The translations under genes were made by a program, and so were the position numbers. Shown piece after piece: positions 30,994 to 40,300 of a stretch of DNA of 64,000 nucleotides. The notes under the pieces are model-generated. The model did not search any database, was not told the DNA's origin, and was given only the letters and a program-made list of their open reading frames with translations. This DNA comes from Amycolatopsis mediterranei (GTDB taxonomy: Bacteria > Actinomycetota > Actinomycetes > Mycobacteriales > Pseudonocardiaceae), in assembly GCF_026017845.1 (NCBI RefSeq), contig NZ_CP100416.1, positions 5,251,635-5,315,634 of the forward strand, written 5' to 3'. Position 1 is the stretch's first letter. Each line of letters opens with the position of its first letter.

Positions 30994-32415
30994 ATGACCC
31001 TGGATCGCATCACGCCGCGCAAGACCCGCGTCGGCCTCGTCTCCGGCGGGCTCGGGGCGTACTGGCCGCAGTTCCCCGCGCTGCTGCCCCAGCTGGAGGC
31101 GTCCGCGCGGCGAGTCTCTTCGCGACTGTCCGAACTGGACTGCGAGGTGATCGACGCCGGGTTCGTCTCGGACGCCGGCGAAGGCGCGGCTGCGGCGGAG
31201 AAGCTGCGGGTGGCCGGCTGCGACCTGATCGTCGGCTTCCTCACGACGTACCTGACCTCCAGCATGCTGGCGCCGGTCGCGCAGCGGTCGGGGGCGCCGG
31301 TGCTGCTGCTGAACCTGCAGCCCACCGAGGCGATGGACCACGAGTCCTTCGACACCGGCGCGTGGCTGGCCTACTGCGGCGCCTGCCCGCTGCCGGAGAT
31401 GGCCAACAGTTTCCGGCGCCTGGGTGTCGAGTTCCGCTCGGTGTCCGGGTACCTCGACGACGAACGCGCGTGGACGCGGATTTCCCGCTGGATCAAGGCG
31501 GCCGGGGTCCGGGCGGCGCTGCGGCACGGCCGGCACGGCCTGCTCGGGCACCTCTACCCGGGCATGATGGACGTCTCCACCGACCCGACGCTGGTCTCGG
31601 CCCAGCTCGGCGGGCACGTCGAGATCCTGGAGGTCGACGACCTGCGGGTGCGCGTGGAGAAGGTCACCGACGACGAGACCGCCGCGCGCGTCGCGCTGGC
31701 CCGCGAAGTGTTCACTGTGGACGAGTCCGTTGTGGACGAAGACTTCGCCTGGGGCGCGCGAGTTTCGGTGGCCCTCGACCGGCTGGTCGAGGACTTCTCG
31801 CTCGACTCGCTGGCCTACTACCACCGCGGCCTCGACGGCGAGACCCACGAGCGCGTCGGCGCCGGGTTCATCCTCGGCGCGTCCCTGCTCACCGCGCGCG
31901 GCATCCCGGCGGTCGGCGAATACGAACTGCGGACCTCCCTGGCCATGCTGGTCATGGACCGCCTCGGCGCCGGCGGCTCGTTCACCGAGCTGCAGGCGCT
32001 GAACTTCCGCGACGGCGTGGTCGAGATGGGCCACGACGGCCCGGCGCACCTCGGGATCAGCGCCCGCAAGCCGCTGCTGCGCGGCCTCGGCGTCTACCAC
32101 GGCAAGCGCGGCTGGGGCGTGTCGGTGGAGTTCGACGTCAAGCACGGGCCGGTGACGCTGTGCGGGCTCGGCCAGCGCCGCGACGGGAAGTTCACGCTCA
32201 TCGCGTCCGAGGGCACGGTCGTTCCGGGACCGCTGCTGCGAATCGGCAACACGACTTCCCGCGTCGACTTCGGCTGCGACCCGGGTGAGTGGACCGATGC
32301 CTGGTCCGCCGGCGGCATCGCGCACCACTGGGCGCTCGGCACCGGCCACCGCGTCGCCGAGCTGACGGCCGTCGCGGACCTCCTCGGCCTGGAGCTGACG
32401 GTGGTCCGCCCGTGA
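30994..32415 (+). CDS. L-fucose/L-arabinose isomerase-like protein
   Basis: This 473-residue protein belongs to the FucI/AraA-like superfamily. It has the Rossmann-type N-terminal part (VGLVSGGLGAYWPQFPALLP, then CDLIVGFLTTYLTSS), a central SAQLGGHVEILEVDDLR region, and a C-terminal part with EMGHDGPAHLGIS. It follows the rhamnose aldolase with GGAGGAG before its ATG and overlaps rhamnulokinase by four bases, so it is made as part of the rhamnose operon. Its substrate is unknown: the operon already has a rhamnose isomerase, so it may handle a related sugar (L-fucose, L-lyxose, L-arabinose) or have lost isomerase function. Confidence 0.8.
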   Translation: MTLDRITPRKTRVGLVSGGLGAYWPQFPALLPQLEASARRVSSRLSELDCEVIDAGFVSDAGEGAAAAEKLRVAGCDLIVGFLTTYLTSSMLAPVAQRSGAPVLLLNLQPTEAMDHESFDTGAWLAYCGACPLPEMANSFRRLGVEFRSVSGYLDDERAWTRISRWIKAAGVRAALRHGRHGLLGHLYPGMMDVSTDPTLVSAQLGGHVEILEVDDLRVRVEKVTDDETAARVALAREVFTVDESVVDEDFAWGARVSVALDRLVEDFSLDSLAYYHRGLDGETHERVGAGFILGASLLTARGIPAVGEYELRTSLAMLVMDRLGAGGSFTELQALNFRDGVVEMGHDGPAHLGISARKPLLRGLGVYHGKRGWGVSVEFDVKHGPVTLCGLGQRRDGKFTLIASEGTVVPGPLLRIGNTTSRVDFGCDPGEWTDAWSAGGIAHHWALGTGHRVAELTAVADLLGLELTVVRP

Positions 32416-33821
32416 AGAGAGTGGCGGCCGTCGACCTCGGCGCGTCCAGCGGGCGCGTGATGGCCGGGACGGCCGGCCCGTCACAGCTGACGGTCGAGGA
32501 GGTGCGGCGTTTCCCGAACAGCGGCGTCCGCGCCGGGCCGGCGCTGTACTGGGACATCCTGGGCCTGTACCGCGAGACCCTGGCCGGGATCCGCGAAGCC
32601 GGGCGCCTGGACGGCGTCGGCATCGATTCCTGGGCGGTCGACTACGGGCTCCTGGACGACCGCGGCGCGCTGCTCGGCAACCCGGTCCACTACCGCGACT
32701 CGCGCACCGAGGGCGTGCCTTCCCGGGTCGCGTCGAAGGTGGCCGCGCGCGAGCTCTACGACGTGACGGGGCTGCAGCAGCTGCCGTTCAACACGCTGTA
32801 CCAGCTGGTGTCCGAAGGCGCCCGGCTCGAGGCGGCGTCGACGCTGCTGCTGATCCCCGACCTGCTGAACTACTGGCTCACGGGCTCGATCGGCGCCGAG
32901 CGCACGAACGCGTCGACCACGCAGCTGTACGACGTCCGCGCGCGAACCTGGGCGGCTTCGCTGGCCTCGCGCGTCGGTATCCCGCCGCGGCTGCTGCCCC
33001 CGTTGCGCGACCCGGGGACGGTGGTGGGCACGGCGGCCGAGCTGTCCGGCCTGCCGGTGGTGGCGGTGGGCTCGCACGACACGGCGTCGGCGGTGGTCGC
33101 GGTCCCGGCGGCCCCGGGGACGAACTTCGCCTACATCTCGTCGGGCACGTGGTCGCTGGCCGGGCTGGAGCTGCCGGCGCCGGAGCTGAGCGACGCGGCG
33201 CTGGCGGCGAACTTCACGAACGAGGGTGGGGTCGACGGCACCATCCGGTTCCTGCGCAACGTGATGGGCCTGTGGGTGCTCTCGGAGACACTGCGCACGT
33301 GGTCGTGCCCGGAGGACCTCCCGGCGCTGCTGACCGCCGCGGCTGCGTCACCCGCGTTGGCGGCGGTGGTGGACATCGACGACCCGGCGTTCCTGCCTCC
33401 GGGCGACATGCCATCGCGGCTTTCGGCGGCCTGCCGCACGACGGGCCAGCGCCTGCCATCCGGCCGGGCGGCCGTGGTCCGCTGCATCGTGGACAGCCTG
33501 GCCCTGGCCCACCGCCGGGCGATCCGCGCCGCGGCCCGCGTTTCCGGCCGTCCGGTCGACGTGATCCACCTGGTGGGCGGCGGGGCCCGCAACGAGCTGC
33601 TGTGCCAGTCGACGGCGGACGCGTGCGGAGTGCCGGTGCTGGCGGGCCCGGTCGAGGCGGCGGCGCTGGGGAACGTGCTGGTCCAGGCCCGAGCCTTGGG
33701 AGAGGACCTGCCGGATCTGGCGGCGATGCGGGCTTTGGTGCGCGAGACGCAGGAGATCCGCCGTTACGAGCCATCGGGCACCGCGGACTGGGCGGCGGCG
33801 GAGGCTCGGCTGCACCGCTGA
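32412..33821 (+). CDS. rhaB: Rhamnulokinase
   Basis: This 469-residue sugar kinase of the FGGY family phosphorylates L-rhamnulose with ATP to give rhamnulose-1-phosphate, the substrate of the upstream aldolase. Typical stretches are VDLGASSGRVMAG (N-terminal phosphate loop), GIDSWAVDYGLLD, AYISSGTWSLAGLELPAP and HLVGGGARNELLCQ. The GTG start at 32412 overlaps the stop of the isomerase-like gene. It is the last gene of the operon. Confidence 0.92.
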   Translation: MKRVAAVDLGASSGRVMAGTAGPSQLTVEEVRRFPNSGVRAGPALYWDILGLYRETLAGIREAGRLDGVGIDSWAVDYGLLDDRGALLGNPVHYRDSRTEGVPSRVASKVAARELYDVTGLQQLPFNTLYQLVSEGARLEAASTLLLIPDLLNYWLTGSIGAERTNASTTQLYDVRARTWAASLASRVGIPPRLLPPLRDPGTVVGTAAELSGLPVVAVGSHDTASAVVAVPAAPGTNFAYISSGTWSLAGLELPAPELSDAALAANFTNEGGVDGTIRFLRNVMGLWVLSETLRTWSCPEDLPALLTAAAASPALAAVVDIDDPAFLPPGDMPSRLSAACRTTGQRLPSGRAAVVRCIVDSLALAHRRAIRAAARVSGRPVDVIHLVGGGARNELLCQSTADACGVPVLAGPVEAAALGNVLVQARALGEDLPDLAAMRALVRETQEIRRYEPSGTADWAAAEARLHR

Positions 33822-33854
33822 GGCGGCTTGCCGCTCGGTCGGGCGTCCTGCTTG

Positions 33855-34463
33855 CTACAGCCAGCCGCGCTCGTCCGCCATTCGCACGGCTTCCACCCGG
33901 TTCCGCGCCCCCGTCTTGGCAATCGCCGCCGACACGTAATTGCGCACGGTTCCCTCGGACAGGTACAGCCGCGAGGCGATCTCCGCGATCGTCGCCCCGC
34001 TTCGCGCCGTGATGAGGACATCGCGCTCGCGGGCCGTCAGGGGCGACTCGCCCGCCGCCAGCGTGGCCACCGCCAGGGCCGGGTCCACCACCCGCTCTCC
34101 CCTTCGGACCCGGCGGATCGCGTCGGCGAGCACGTCGGCCGGGGCGTCCTTCACCACGAACCCGGCCGCGCCCGCCTCGATCGCGCGCCTGAGGTAGCCG
34201 GCGCGGCCGAACGTCGTCAGCATGACGATCCGGCAGTCCGGCACCTGCGCCGCCAGCACCGCCGCGGCCGCCAGCCCGTCCAGGCCGGGCATCTCGATGT
34301 CGAGCAGGGCGACGTCGGGCCGGTGCTCGCGCGCCGCCGCGACGACCTCGTCGCCGCGGCCCACCGAGGCGACCACCTCGAAGTCGTCCTCGAGGGCGAG
34401 CAGGGCGCACAACGCCTCCCGGACCAGCGCCTGGTCGTCGGCCAGCAGCAACCGGATGGTCAT
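33855..34463 (-). CDS. NarL/LuxR-family response regulator
   Basis: This 202-residue regulator has an N-terminal receiver domain (Asp55 in LLDIEMPG, acidic pair ADD near residue 9) and a C-terminal LuxR-type helix-turn-helix (LTARERDVL, IASRLYLSEGTVRNYVSAAI). The sensor kinase gene overlaps its start (ATGA), so they form a two-component system. It is convergent with the rhamnulokinase gene, 33 bp apart. Target genes are not evident; the small membrane protein encoded upstream of the kinase is a candidate. Confidence 0.92.
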   Translation of the reverse strand: MTIRLLLADDQALVREALCALLALEDDFEVVASVGRGDEVVAAAREHRPDVALLDIEMPGLDGLAAAAVLAAQVPDCRIVMLTTFGRAGYLRRAIEAGAAGFVVKDAPADVLADAIRRVRRGERVVDPALAVATLAAGESPLTARERDVLITARSGATIAEIASRLYLSEGTVRNYVSAAIAKTGARNRVEAVRMADERGWL

Positions 34464-35530
34464 ACCGTCACCCGCAGCCGCCACCCGCGCGGGTGCAGCG
34501 GCCCCGCCGAAAAGCCGCCGCCGGCCGCGAGGACGCGCTCGCGCAGCCCGTCGAGCCCGGAACCCCCGCTCGCGGCCCCGCCCACGCCGTCGTCGACGAC
34601 CTCCACTGTGGACGCCGAGAGCGTCACCGAACACCGCGTCGCCCGCGCGTGCCGGGCCACGTTGGTGAGGCCTTCCCGCACCACCCACCCGAAGAGTTCC
34701 TGGTGGGCCGAGCCGACCACGTCGGTGGCCGTCGGCAGGTCCGCGGCGACCCCGCACGCGCGCAGCAGCTCGCGGCCGCGGGCGAGCTCGCCGGCCAACG
34801 TGACCTCCCGGTAGCCCGACACCGCCGCGCGCACGTCGGTCAACGCCTGCCGCGCCAGCGTCTCGACCGCGGCCATCTCCTCGCCCGCGCGGGCCGCCTC
34901 GGCCGTGACCAGCCGGCGGGCCAGGGTGCTCTTCACCGTGATCGCGGTGAGCGAGTGGCCGAGCAGGTCGTGCAGGTCCCGGGCGATCCGGGTCCGTTCC
35001 GCCTCGGAGGCCAGCCGCGCGACCTCGGCGCGGGCCTCGACGAGGGCGGTGTTCGCCCGGATCGCCTCGGCGAACGCCGAGACCATGAGCACGGTGAACA
35101 CGAGCGCGACCGCCTGCGTCCACCCGGGCCCGCCCGGCCACGGCCCGAGGACGGCAGCGAGCGCGGCCGCCGCCACCAGCCCGAACGCGACGCGGCGGGG
35201 GAGCCGCGGTACGGCCAGCGAAAGGACGACGGCGGCGAGGAAGAAGGCGTCGGCGTGCGCGAACGGGATCGCGACGGCGAACAGCACGGCGCACCCACCG
35301 GTCAGCAGCCAGAACGGCCTGGCCGCCCGGCGGGCCGCCGCGGCCGCGGCGAGCAGGTACCCGACGGCGAACGCGGCCACGACCAGGCAGCCCACGAAGG
35401 CGGCGGTGCCCGCGGAATGCTGCAGCACGCCCGCCACGGTCACGCCCGGGTAGACGAGCAGGCCGGCGTCGAGCAGCCGCAGCCGCCAGCCGCGCACCCA
35501 GCGCTGCACGTCGCTCGTCCCGTCCACCAC
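34460..35530 (-). CDS. DesK/NarX-type sensor histidine kinase
   Basis: This 356-residue membrane kinase has four or five hydrophobic segments in the first 155 residues. The HisKA_3 domain has the phospho-accepting His187 in RIARDLHDLLGHS, and the ATPase domain includes REGLTNVARHARA and DDGVGG. The signal is unknown; the sensor lies in or near the membrane, as there is no large extracellular domain. The start is a GTG pair at 35530/35527. Its stop overlaps the response regulator start. Confidence 0.9.
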   Translation of the reverse strand: MVDGTSDVQRWVRGWRLRLLDAGLLVYPGVTVAGVLQHSAGTAAFVGCLVVAAFAVGYLLAAAAAARRAARPFWLLTGGCAVLFAVAIPFAHADAFFLAAVVLSLAVPRLPRRVAFGLVAAAALAAVLGPWPGGPGWTQAVALVFTVLMVSAFAEAIRANTALVEARAEVARLASEAERTRIARDLHDLLGHSLTAITVKSTLARRLVTAEAARAGEEMAAVETLARQALTDVRAAVSGYREVTLAGELARGRELLRACGVAADLPTATDVVGSAHQELFGWVVREGLTNVARHARATRCSVTLSASTVEVVDDGVGGAASGGSGLDGLRERVLAAGGGFSAGPLHPRGWRLRVTV

Positions 35531-35536
35531 GGCACG

Positions 35537-35920
35537 CTACCGCGCCCGCAACGCTCGGCCGTTGACCAGCAGGGTGACCCCGAGCAGGAGCACCCCGCAG
35601 GCGGCCTGCTCGATCCGCAGCCACAGCGGGAACAGCCCGGGCAACACGACGATGACGACGATCGCCACCAGCATCACCGCGGAGACGATCCGCAGCCGCA
35701 GGAGCCCCTTGCGCGAGCCCCGGGCGGCGCTGCGGGCGAAGGCGAACGTCAGCAGTGAACTGGCGACGACGATGGTGGCGCGCACCCAGACCGCGTCGGT
35801 CACCATCGCGGGGTGGTCGCGGAACAGGACGATCACGACGAACGTCAGGACGGAGAGCGCGACGTACGCGCCGGTCAGCAGCAGCACCGGCCGGAAGCCG
35901 GCGGTTTCGGTTCTGGTCAT
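35537..35920 (-). CDS. Small four-segment membrane protein
   Basis: This 127-residue hydrophobic protein has four predicted membrane segments (LLLTGAYVALSVLTFVVIVL, ATIVVASSLLTFAFA, IVSAVMLVAIVVIVVLPGLF, GVLLLGVTLLVNG). I do not recognise a characterised family. It lies six bases upstream of the sensor kinase gene on the same strand, so it may be part of that two-component operon, either as an accessory sensor or as the regulated transport component. The ATG at 35920 was chosen because the open frame before it lacks membrane-protein character. Confidence 0.65.
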   Translation of the reverse strand: MTRTETAGFRPVLLLTGAYVALSVLTFVVIVLFRDHPAMVTDAVWVRATIVVASSLLTFAFARSAARGSRKGLLRLRIVSAVMLVAIVVIVVLPGLFPLWLRIEQAACGVLLLGVTLLVNGRALRAR

Positions 35921-36002
35921 GGCGGAAATGCTCGTCGCGCGGGCAGCGGCAAGGCAGTGCCGTCCCGCACCGGCCACCCGTGACATTTGTCAGCGGTACC
36001 GG

Positions 36003-36014
36003 GAGAGCGCTCTC
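36003..36014. promoter_or_regulatory. GAGAGCGCTCTC operator, copy 1 (autoregulatory)
   Basis: A perfect 12-bp palindrome lies 21 bases before the start of the LacI gene. It resembles the CebR box (TGGGAGCGCTCCCA) of cellulose-responsive LacI regulators. Two more copies lie at 42097-42114 and 42238-42251. This copy would allow self-repression. Confidence 0.75.
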
Positions 36015-36035
36015 ACAGCGTGCTAGAAAGGACTG

Positions 36036-37067
36036 GTGACGACGCAGCCGCCCACCCTGGAGGACGTCGCGCGGGTCGCCGGCGTCTCGCGCGCCACGGT
36101 GTCCCGCGTGGTGAACAGCGTGCGCAACGTCGACCCGAAGCTGCGCGAGACGGTCGAGCGCGCCATCGCCGACACCGGGTACGTCCCGAATCGCGCGGCT
36201 CGCTCGCTGGTCACCCGGCGCACCGGCGGGATCGCGCTGGTCGTGTCCGAACCGGAGCGGCACGTCGAGGCGTTCACCGGCGGCGTGTTCGGCGACCCGT
36301 TCTTCGGCCGGGTCGTCGAAGGCGTGCTCGCGCACCTGCGCCCGCGGGGCCTGCACCCGCTGCTGATGCTCGTCGACAGCGACGAGGAGCGCGAGAAGCT
36401 GGTGCCGAAGCTGCGTCAGGAGCAGGTGAGCGGCGTGCTGCTGATCTCGCTGCACCCGGCGGAAGACCCGCTCCCGCGCATGCTGACCGGCGCGGGCGTC
36501 CCGACGGCGTTGTTCGCGCGGCCGGGCCGCCCCGCACCGGTCTGCTACGTCGACGTCGCCCACCGGGACGGCGCCCGGCTCGCGGCCGGCCGGCTCGTCT
36601 CGCGCGGCTGCCGCCGCGTCGCCACGATCGCGGGCCCGGCGGGCACCCCGGCCGGGCAGGACAGGCTGGCCGGGTTCCGCGACGCGATGGCCCGCCACGG
36701 TCACGCGTACGTCGCGGTCGCCGAGGGCGACTTCACCGAACGGGGCGGCGAACGGGCGATGGAGCGCCTGCTCGCCGAGGACCCCGAGCTGGACGGCCTC
36801 TTCGTGGCCAACGACCTGATGGCGTACGGCGCGCTGACGGTGCTGCGCGAGGCCGGCAAGCGAGTCCCGGACGACGTGGCGGTGGTCGGCTTCGACGACA
36901 GCCGGGTCGCGCTCAGCTGCCGCCCCCGGCTCACCACGGTCCGCCAGCCGGTCGAGGAGATGGGCGCGACGATGGCCCGGATGGTGCTCGACCGCATGGC
37001 CGACCCGGCCCTGCGCGCGGAGTCGGTGATCTTCGACCCGGAACTGGTGGTCCGGGACTCGGCCTGA
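36036..37067 (+). CDS. LacI-family regulator of the polysaccharide locus
   Basis: This 343-residue repressor has the LacI helix-turn-helix (TLEDVARVAGVSRATVSRVVN), a hinge and a sugar-binding domain (GDPFFGRVVEGVLAHL, VVGFDDSRVALSCRPRLTTVRQP). The palindrome GAGAGCGCTCTC before its own GTG start and before the DUF1996 and CBM-glycosidase genes marks these as probable targets. Since related boxes are read by CebR-like repressors responding to cello-oligosaccharides, its inducer could be a beta-glucan fragment; this is inference. A 61-bp palindrome lies downstream. Confidence 0.87.
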   Translation: MTTQPPTLEDVARVAGVSRATVSRVVNSVRNVDPKLRETVERAIADTGYVPNRAARSLVTRRTGGIALVVSEPERHVEAFTGGVFGDPFFGRVVEGVLAHLRPRGLHPLLMLVDSDEEREKLVPKLRQEQVSGVLLISLHPAEDPLPRMLTGAGVPTALFARPGRPAPVCYVDVAHRDGARLAAGRLVSRGCRRVATIAGPAGTPAGQDRLAGFRDAMARHGHAYVAVAEGDFTERGGERAMERLLAEDPELDGLFVANDLMAYGALTVLREAGKRVPDDVAVVGFDDSRVALSCRPRLTTVRQPVEEMGATMARMVLDRMADPALRAESVIFDPELVVRDSA

Positions 37068-37123
37068 CCGCTGGTGTCCGCGTGTCCGAGGTTCGTTGAC
37101 AGCTCTCCTGACGGCGGCTGGTC

Positions 37124-37184
37124 CGATGCAGTGAATGACTCATTCCTGGCGTCCGACGCCAGGAATGAGTCATTCACTGCATCG
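37124..37184. repeat. 61-bp perfect palindrome (copy 2 of the dispersed element)
   Basis: Two 30-bp arms match perfectly around a single central C (37154). The arm core GTGAATGACTCATTCC is identical to that at 8394-8458. An inner pair differs (A:T there, G:C here), as do outer pairs, yet every difference is compensated, so pairing is kept. It lies 57 bp after the LacI gene and may end its transcript. Confidence 0.9.
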
Positions 37185-37217
37185 ACGCCGGCACCGGCGT
37201 GACCGGCCGCTGATCTG

Positions 37218-37284
37218 TCCGGGACAAGTTCCGGACAATGGTCTGGACATCGGGCGATTTGCTGTGCTCAGCTTTCCAACGTTG
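37218..37284. promoter_or_regulatory. Imperfect 12-bp tandem repeats and CAACGTTG palindrome before the GH31 gene
   Basis: Three similar words, TCCGGGACAAG (37218), TCCGGACAATG (37230) and TCTGGACATCG (37242), occur at 12-bp spacing. A palindrome CAACGTTG follows at 37277-37284, 41 bases before the GTG start. The spacing puts all repeats on nearly the same helix face, fitting an activator or repressor array. No regulator is assigned. Confidence 0.35.
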
Positions 37285-37324
37285 TAACGCCGCCGAGTCC
37301 CCTTCACCGGAACGGAGTTCCGCC

Positions 37325-40300
37325 GTGCGGACCAGAACAGCGAGAACCATCCGGCGGGCCTTCGCGCTCGTCGCCGCCGGGAGCGCCGTCGCGGCGGTGA
37401 CCGTCGCGACGCCCGCCGTGGCCGGGCCTGCGCGCCAGACCGTCGCCGCCGGGAACGCCCGCTTCCAGGTGCTGTCCCCGACCGTGATCCGCGCCGAGTA
37501 CGCGGGCGACGGCCGCTTCACCGACGCCGCCACCTTCAACGCCGTCGGCCGTGGCGCCTTCACGCCGACGTCGTACACCAGCACGGTTTCGGGCGGCGTC
37601 CTCACGATCAAGACGAGCGCGGCGACGCTGACCTACCGGCTGAACTCCGGCCCGTTCGACGGCGGCAACCTCGAGATCCGCACGAGCGCGGGCGCGACCC
37701 CGGTGCTCGCGGCCCCCTGGCACCACCTGACCTGCGCCGCCGGTGCCCGGTGCGAGGCCGAAGACCTCACCACCGACGGGCTCGGCATCGCGACCGACCA
37801 CTCCGGCTACACCGGCGAAGGCTTCCTCGCCGGGTTCGAGAGCACCGGGAACTCGGTGACGGCGGACGTCCTCGCACCCACCGCGGGGACGTACTCGGTG
37901 ACCGCGCGCTACGCCAACGGCCAGGGCGGCGACGGCCAGTACGTCACGCGCACCCTGAGCGTTTCGGTCGACGGCGGCGCGGCGCAGAAGCTCACCCTGC
38001 CCGTGACGGCCGACTGGAACGCCTGGGCCTTGGCCTCGGTGCCGGTCACCCTCGCCGCCGGGCACCACAGCGTCCGCCTCGAGCGGACCGCGGCCGATTC
38101 CGGCGACGTCAACCTCGACGGCCTGGCCGTGCTGACCGCCGGTGCCGCCTTCCCGCCGGCCTCGGCGCGCGCGTTCACCGGCTGCCCGGCCGGGACGAGC
38201 TGCGAGGCCGAGGCCGGGCTGCGCTCGGGGTCCGCCGTCGTGGCGACCGACCACACCGGGTACGCCGGGCGCGGGTTCGTCGCCGAGCTCAACCGCGGCT
38301 CGACGCTGACCCACCGCGTCTCGGACGTCCCGGCCGACGGCACCTACCTGCTGCACGTCCGCTACGCCAACGGCACCGGAGGCGACGGCCGTCACGAAAT
38401 GCGCACCGCGGCTGTCACCGCGAACGGCGTCACCCGCACGCTGACGCTGCCGATCACCGACGGCTGGGACGCCTGGAAGAGCGCGTCCGTGCCGGTGGAC
38501 CTGAAGGCGGGCACGAACGACGTCGTCCTCGGCTGTCCCGAGGACACCAGCTGCCACGTCAACGTCGACACCGTCGCCGTCACCCCGGCCGGGGGCACGG
38601 CGCCGCCGCCGCACCTCGCGCTCGGCGGCTACCGGCGCGGCCTCGACGGCGTCAACGGCGACAACGGCACGCCGTCGACCACCGAAGGCCTCCTGCACCA
38701 GGACGGCTGGTACCTGCTCGACGACACCATCTCCGCGCTGTACGACCCGCAGACCCGCGCCGTGACGCAGCGGCCGTCGCACGGCGGAAACCCCTACCAG
38801 GACGGGTACCTCTTCGCGTTCGGCCACGACTACAAGGCCGGGCTGCGTGATCTCGCGACCCTGACCGGGCCGCCGCAGCTGCTGCCGCGCTGGGCCTACG
38901 GCGTCTGGTACTCCGAGTACATCGACCGCACCGCGGCCGACTACCGCGATCGCATCCTGCCGCGGTTCCGCAGCGAAGGCGTCCCGCTGGACGTCCTGGT
39001 GACCGACACCGACTTCAAGGCGCCGGACACGTGGAACGGCTGGCAGTTCGACACCGCGAAGTTCCCCGACCCGGCCGGTTTCTTCGCCTGGTCGAAGGCC
39101 CAGGGCCTGCACAACAACCTGAACATCCACCCCAGCATCATGGGGTCGGACCCGCAGTTCGCCCGCGCCCAGGCGACGGCGAAGGGCAAGCTGGCCAAGT
39201 CGAACTGCGGCACCGACTGCTACGTCTTCGACTGGGGCGACCCGGACCAGCTCAAGGCCTACCTCGACCTGCACGCGGGCATGATGAAGCAGGGCAACGA
39301 CTTCTGGTGGCTCGACTGGTGCTGTGACGCCTCGCGCTCGAGCCTGCCCGGCGTGACCCCGGACGCGTGGATCAACCAGCAGTACGCCGATCTCGCGGCT
39401 CCCGCGACCGGCCGCGGGTTCGTCATCTCGCGGGCGTACGGCTCGCTGCAGGCGGGCGGCTACGGCGGTCCGACGGGGCTGGCGACGGGGCCGTGGGCGG
39501 ACAAGCGCAGCACGCTGCACTTCACCGGCGACACGTCCTCGACGTGGGGAACGCTGCGGATGGAGGTCGGCATCACGCCGGCGGAGTCGGCGGCGACCGG
39601 CATGTCGGCGATCAGCCACGACATCGGCGGCCACAACGACACGACGGGCCTGCGCGGCAGCGAGACCTACACTTCCGGCGGGCAGCAGCACCAGACGGCC
39701 AAGCTGCCGGACGACATGTACGCGCGGTGGGTGCAGCTCGGCACGTTCCAGCCGATCGACCGCCTGCACAGCAACCACAGCGACCGGCTGCCCTGGCAGT
39801 ACGGCGACGCGGCCAAGGCGTCGGCGACGAAGTTCCTGAACCTGCGGGAGAACCTGGTTCCCACCACCTACACGCTGGCCCAGCAAGCGGCGACGACGGG
39901 CGTTCCGGTGGTCCGCCCGACGTACCTGGAGTACCCGGACGAGCCGGGCGCGTACGCGGCGGCCCAGAGCGAGTACTTCTACGGGCCGGACATGCTGGTG
40001 GCACCGGTGACGTCCCCGGGCACTTCGGCGACGACGTCGGTGTGGTTCCCGCCGGGGCAGTGGACGGACTACTTCACCGGCAAGACCTACGCGGGCGGGA
40101 CGACCCAGCAGGTGACGTCCGACCTGGGCACGATGCCGGTGTTCCTCCGCGCGGGCGGCATCACGGCCACGCGGACGGCCGACGTCGCCAACGACGTCCA
40201 GAACCCGCTGGACCGGGCGACGGTGACGGTGGCGCCGGGCGGATCCGGGACGTTCTCGCTGTATGAGGACAACGGCGTGTCGTCGTCGCGTTCGTCGTCG

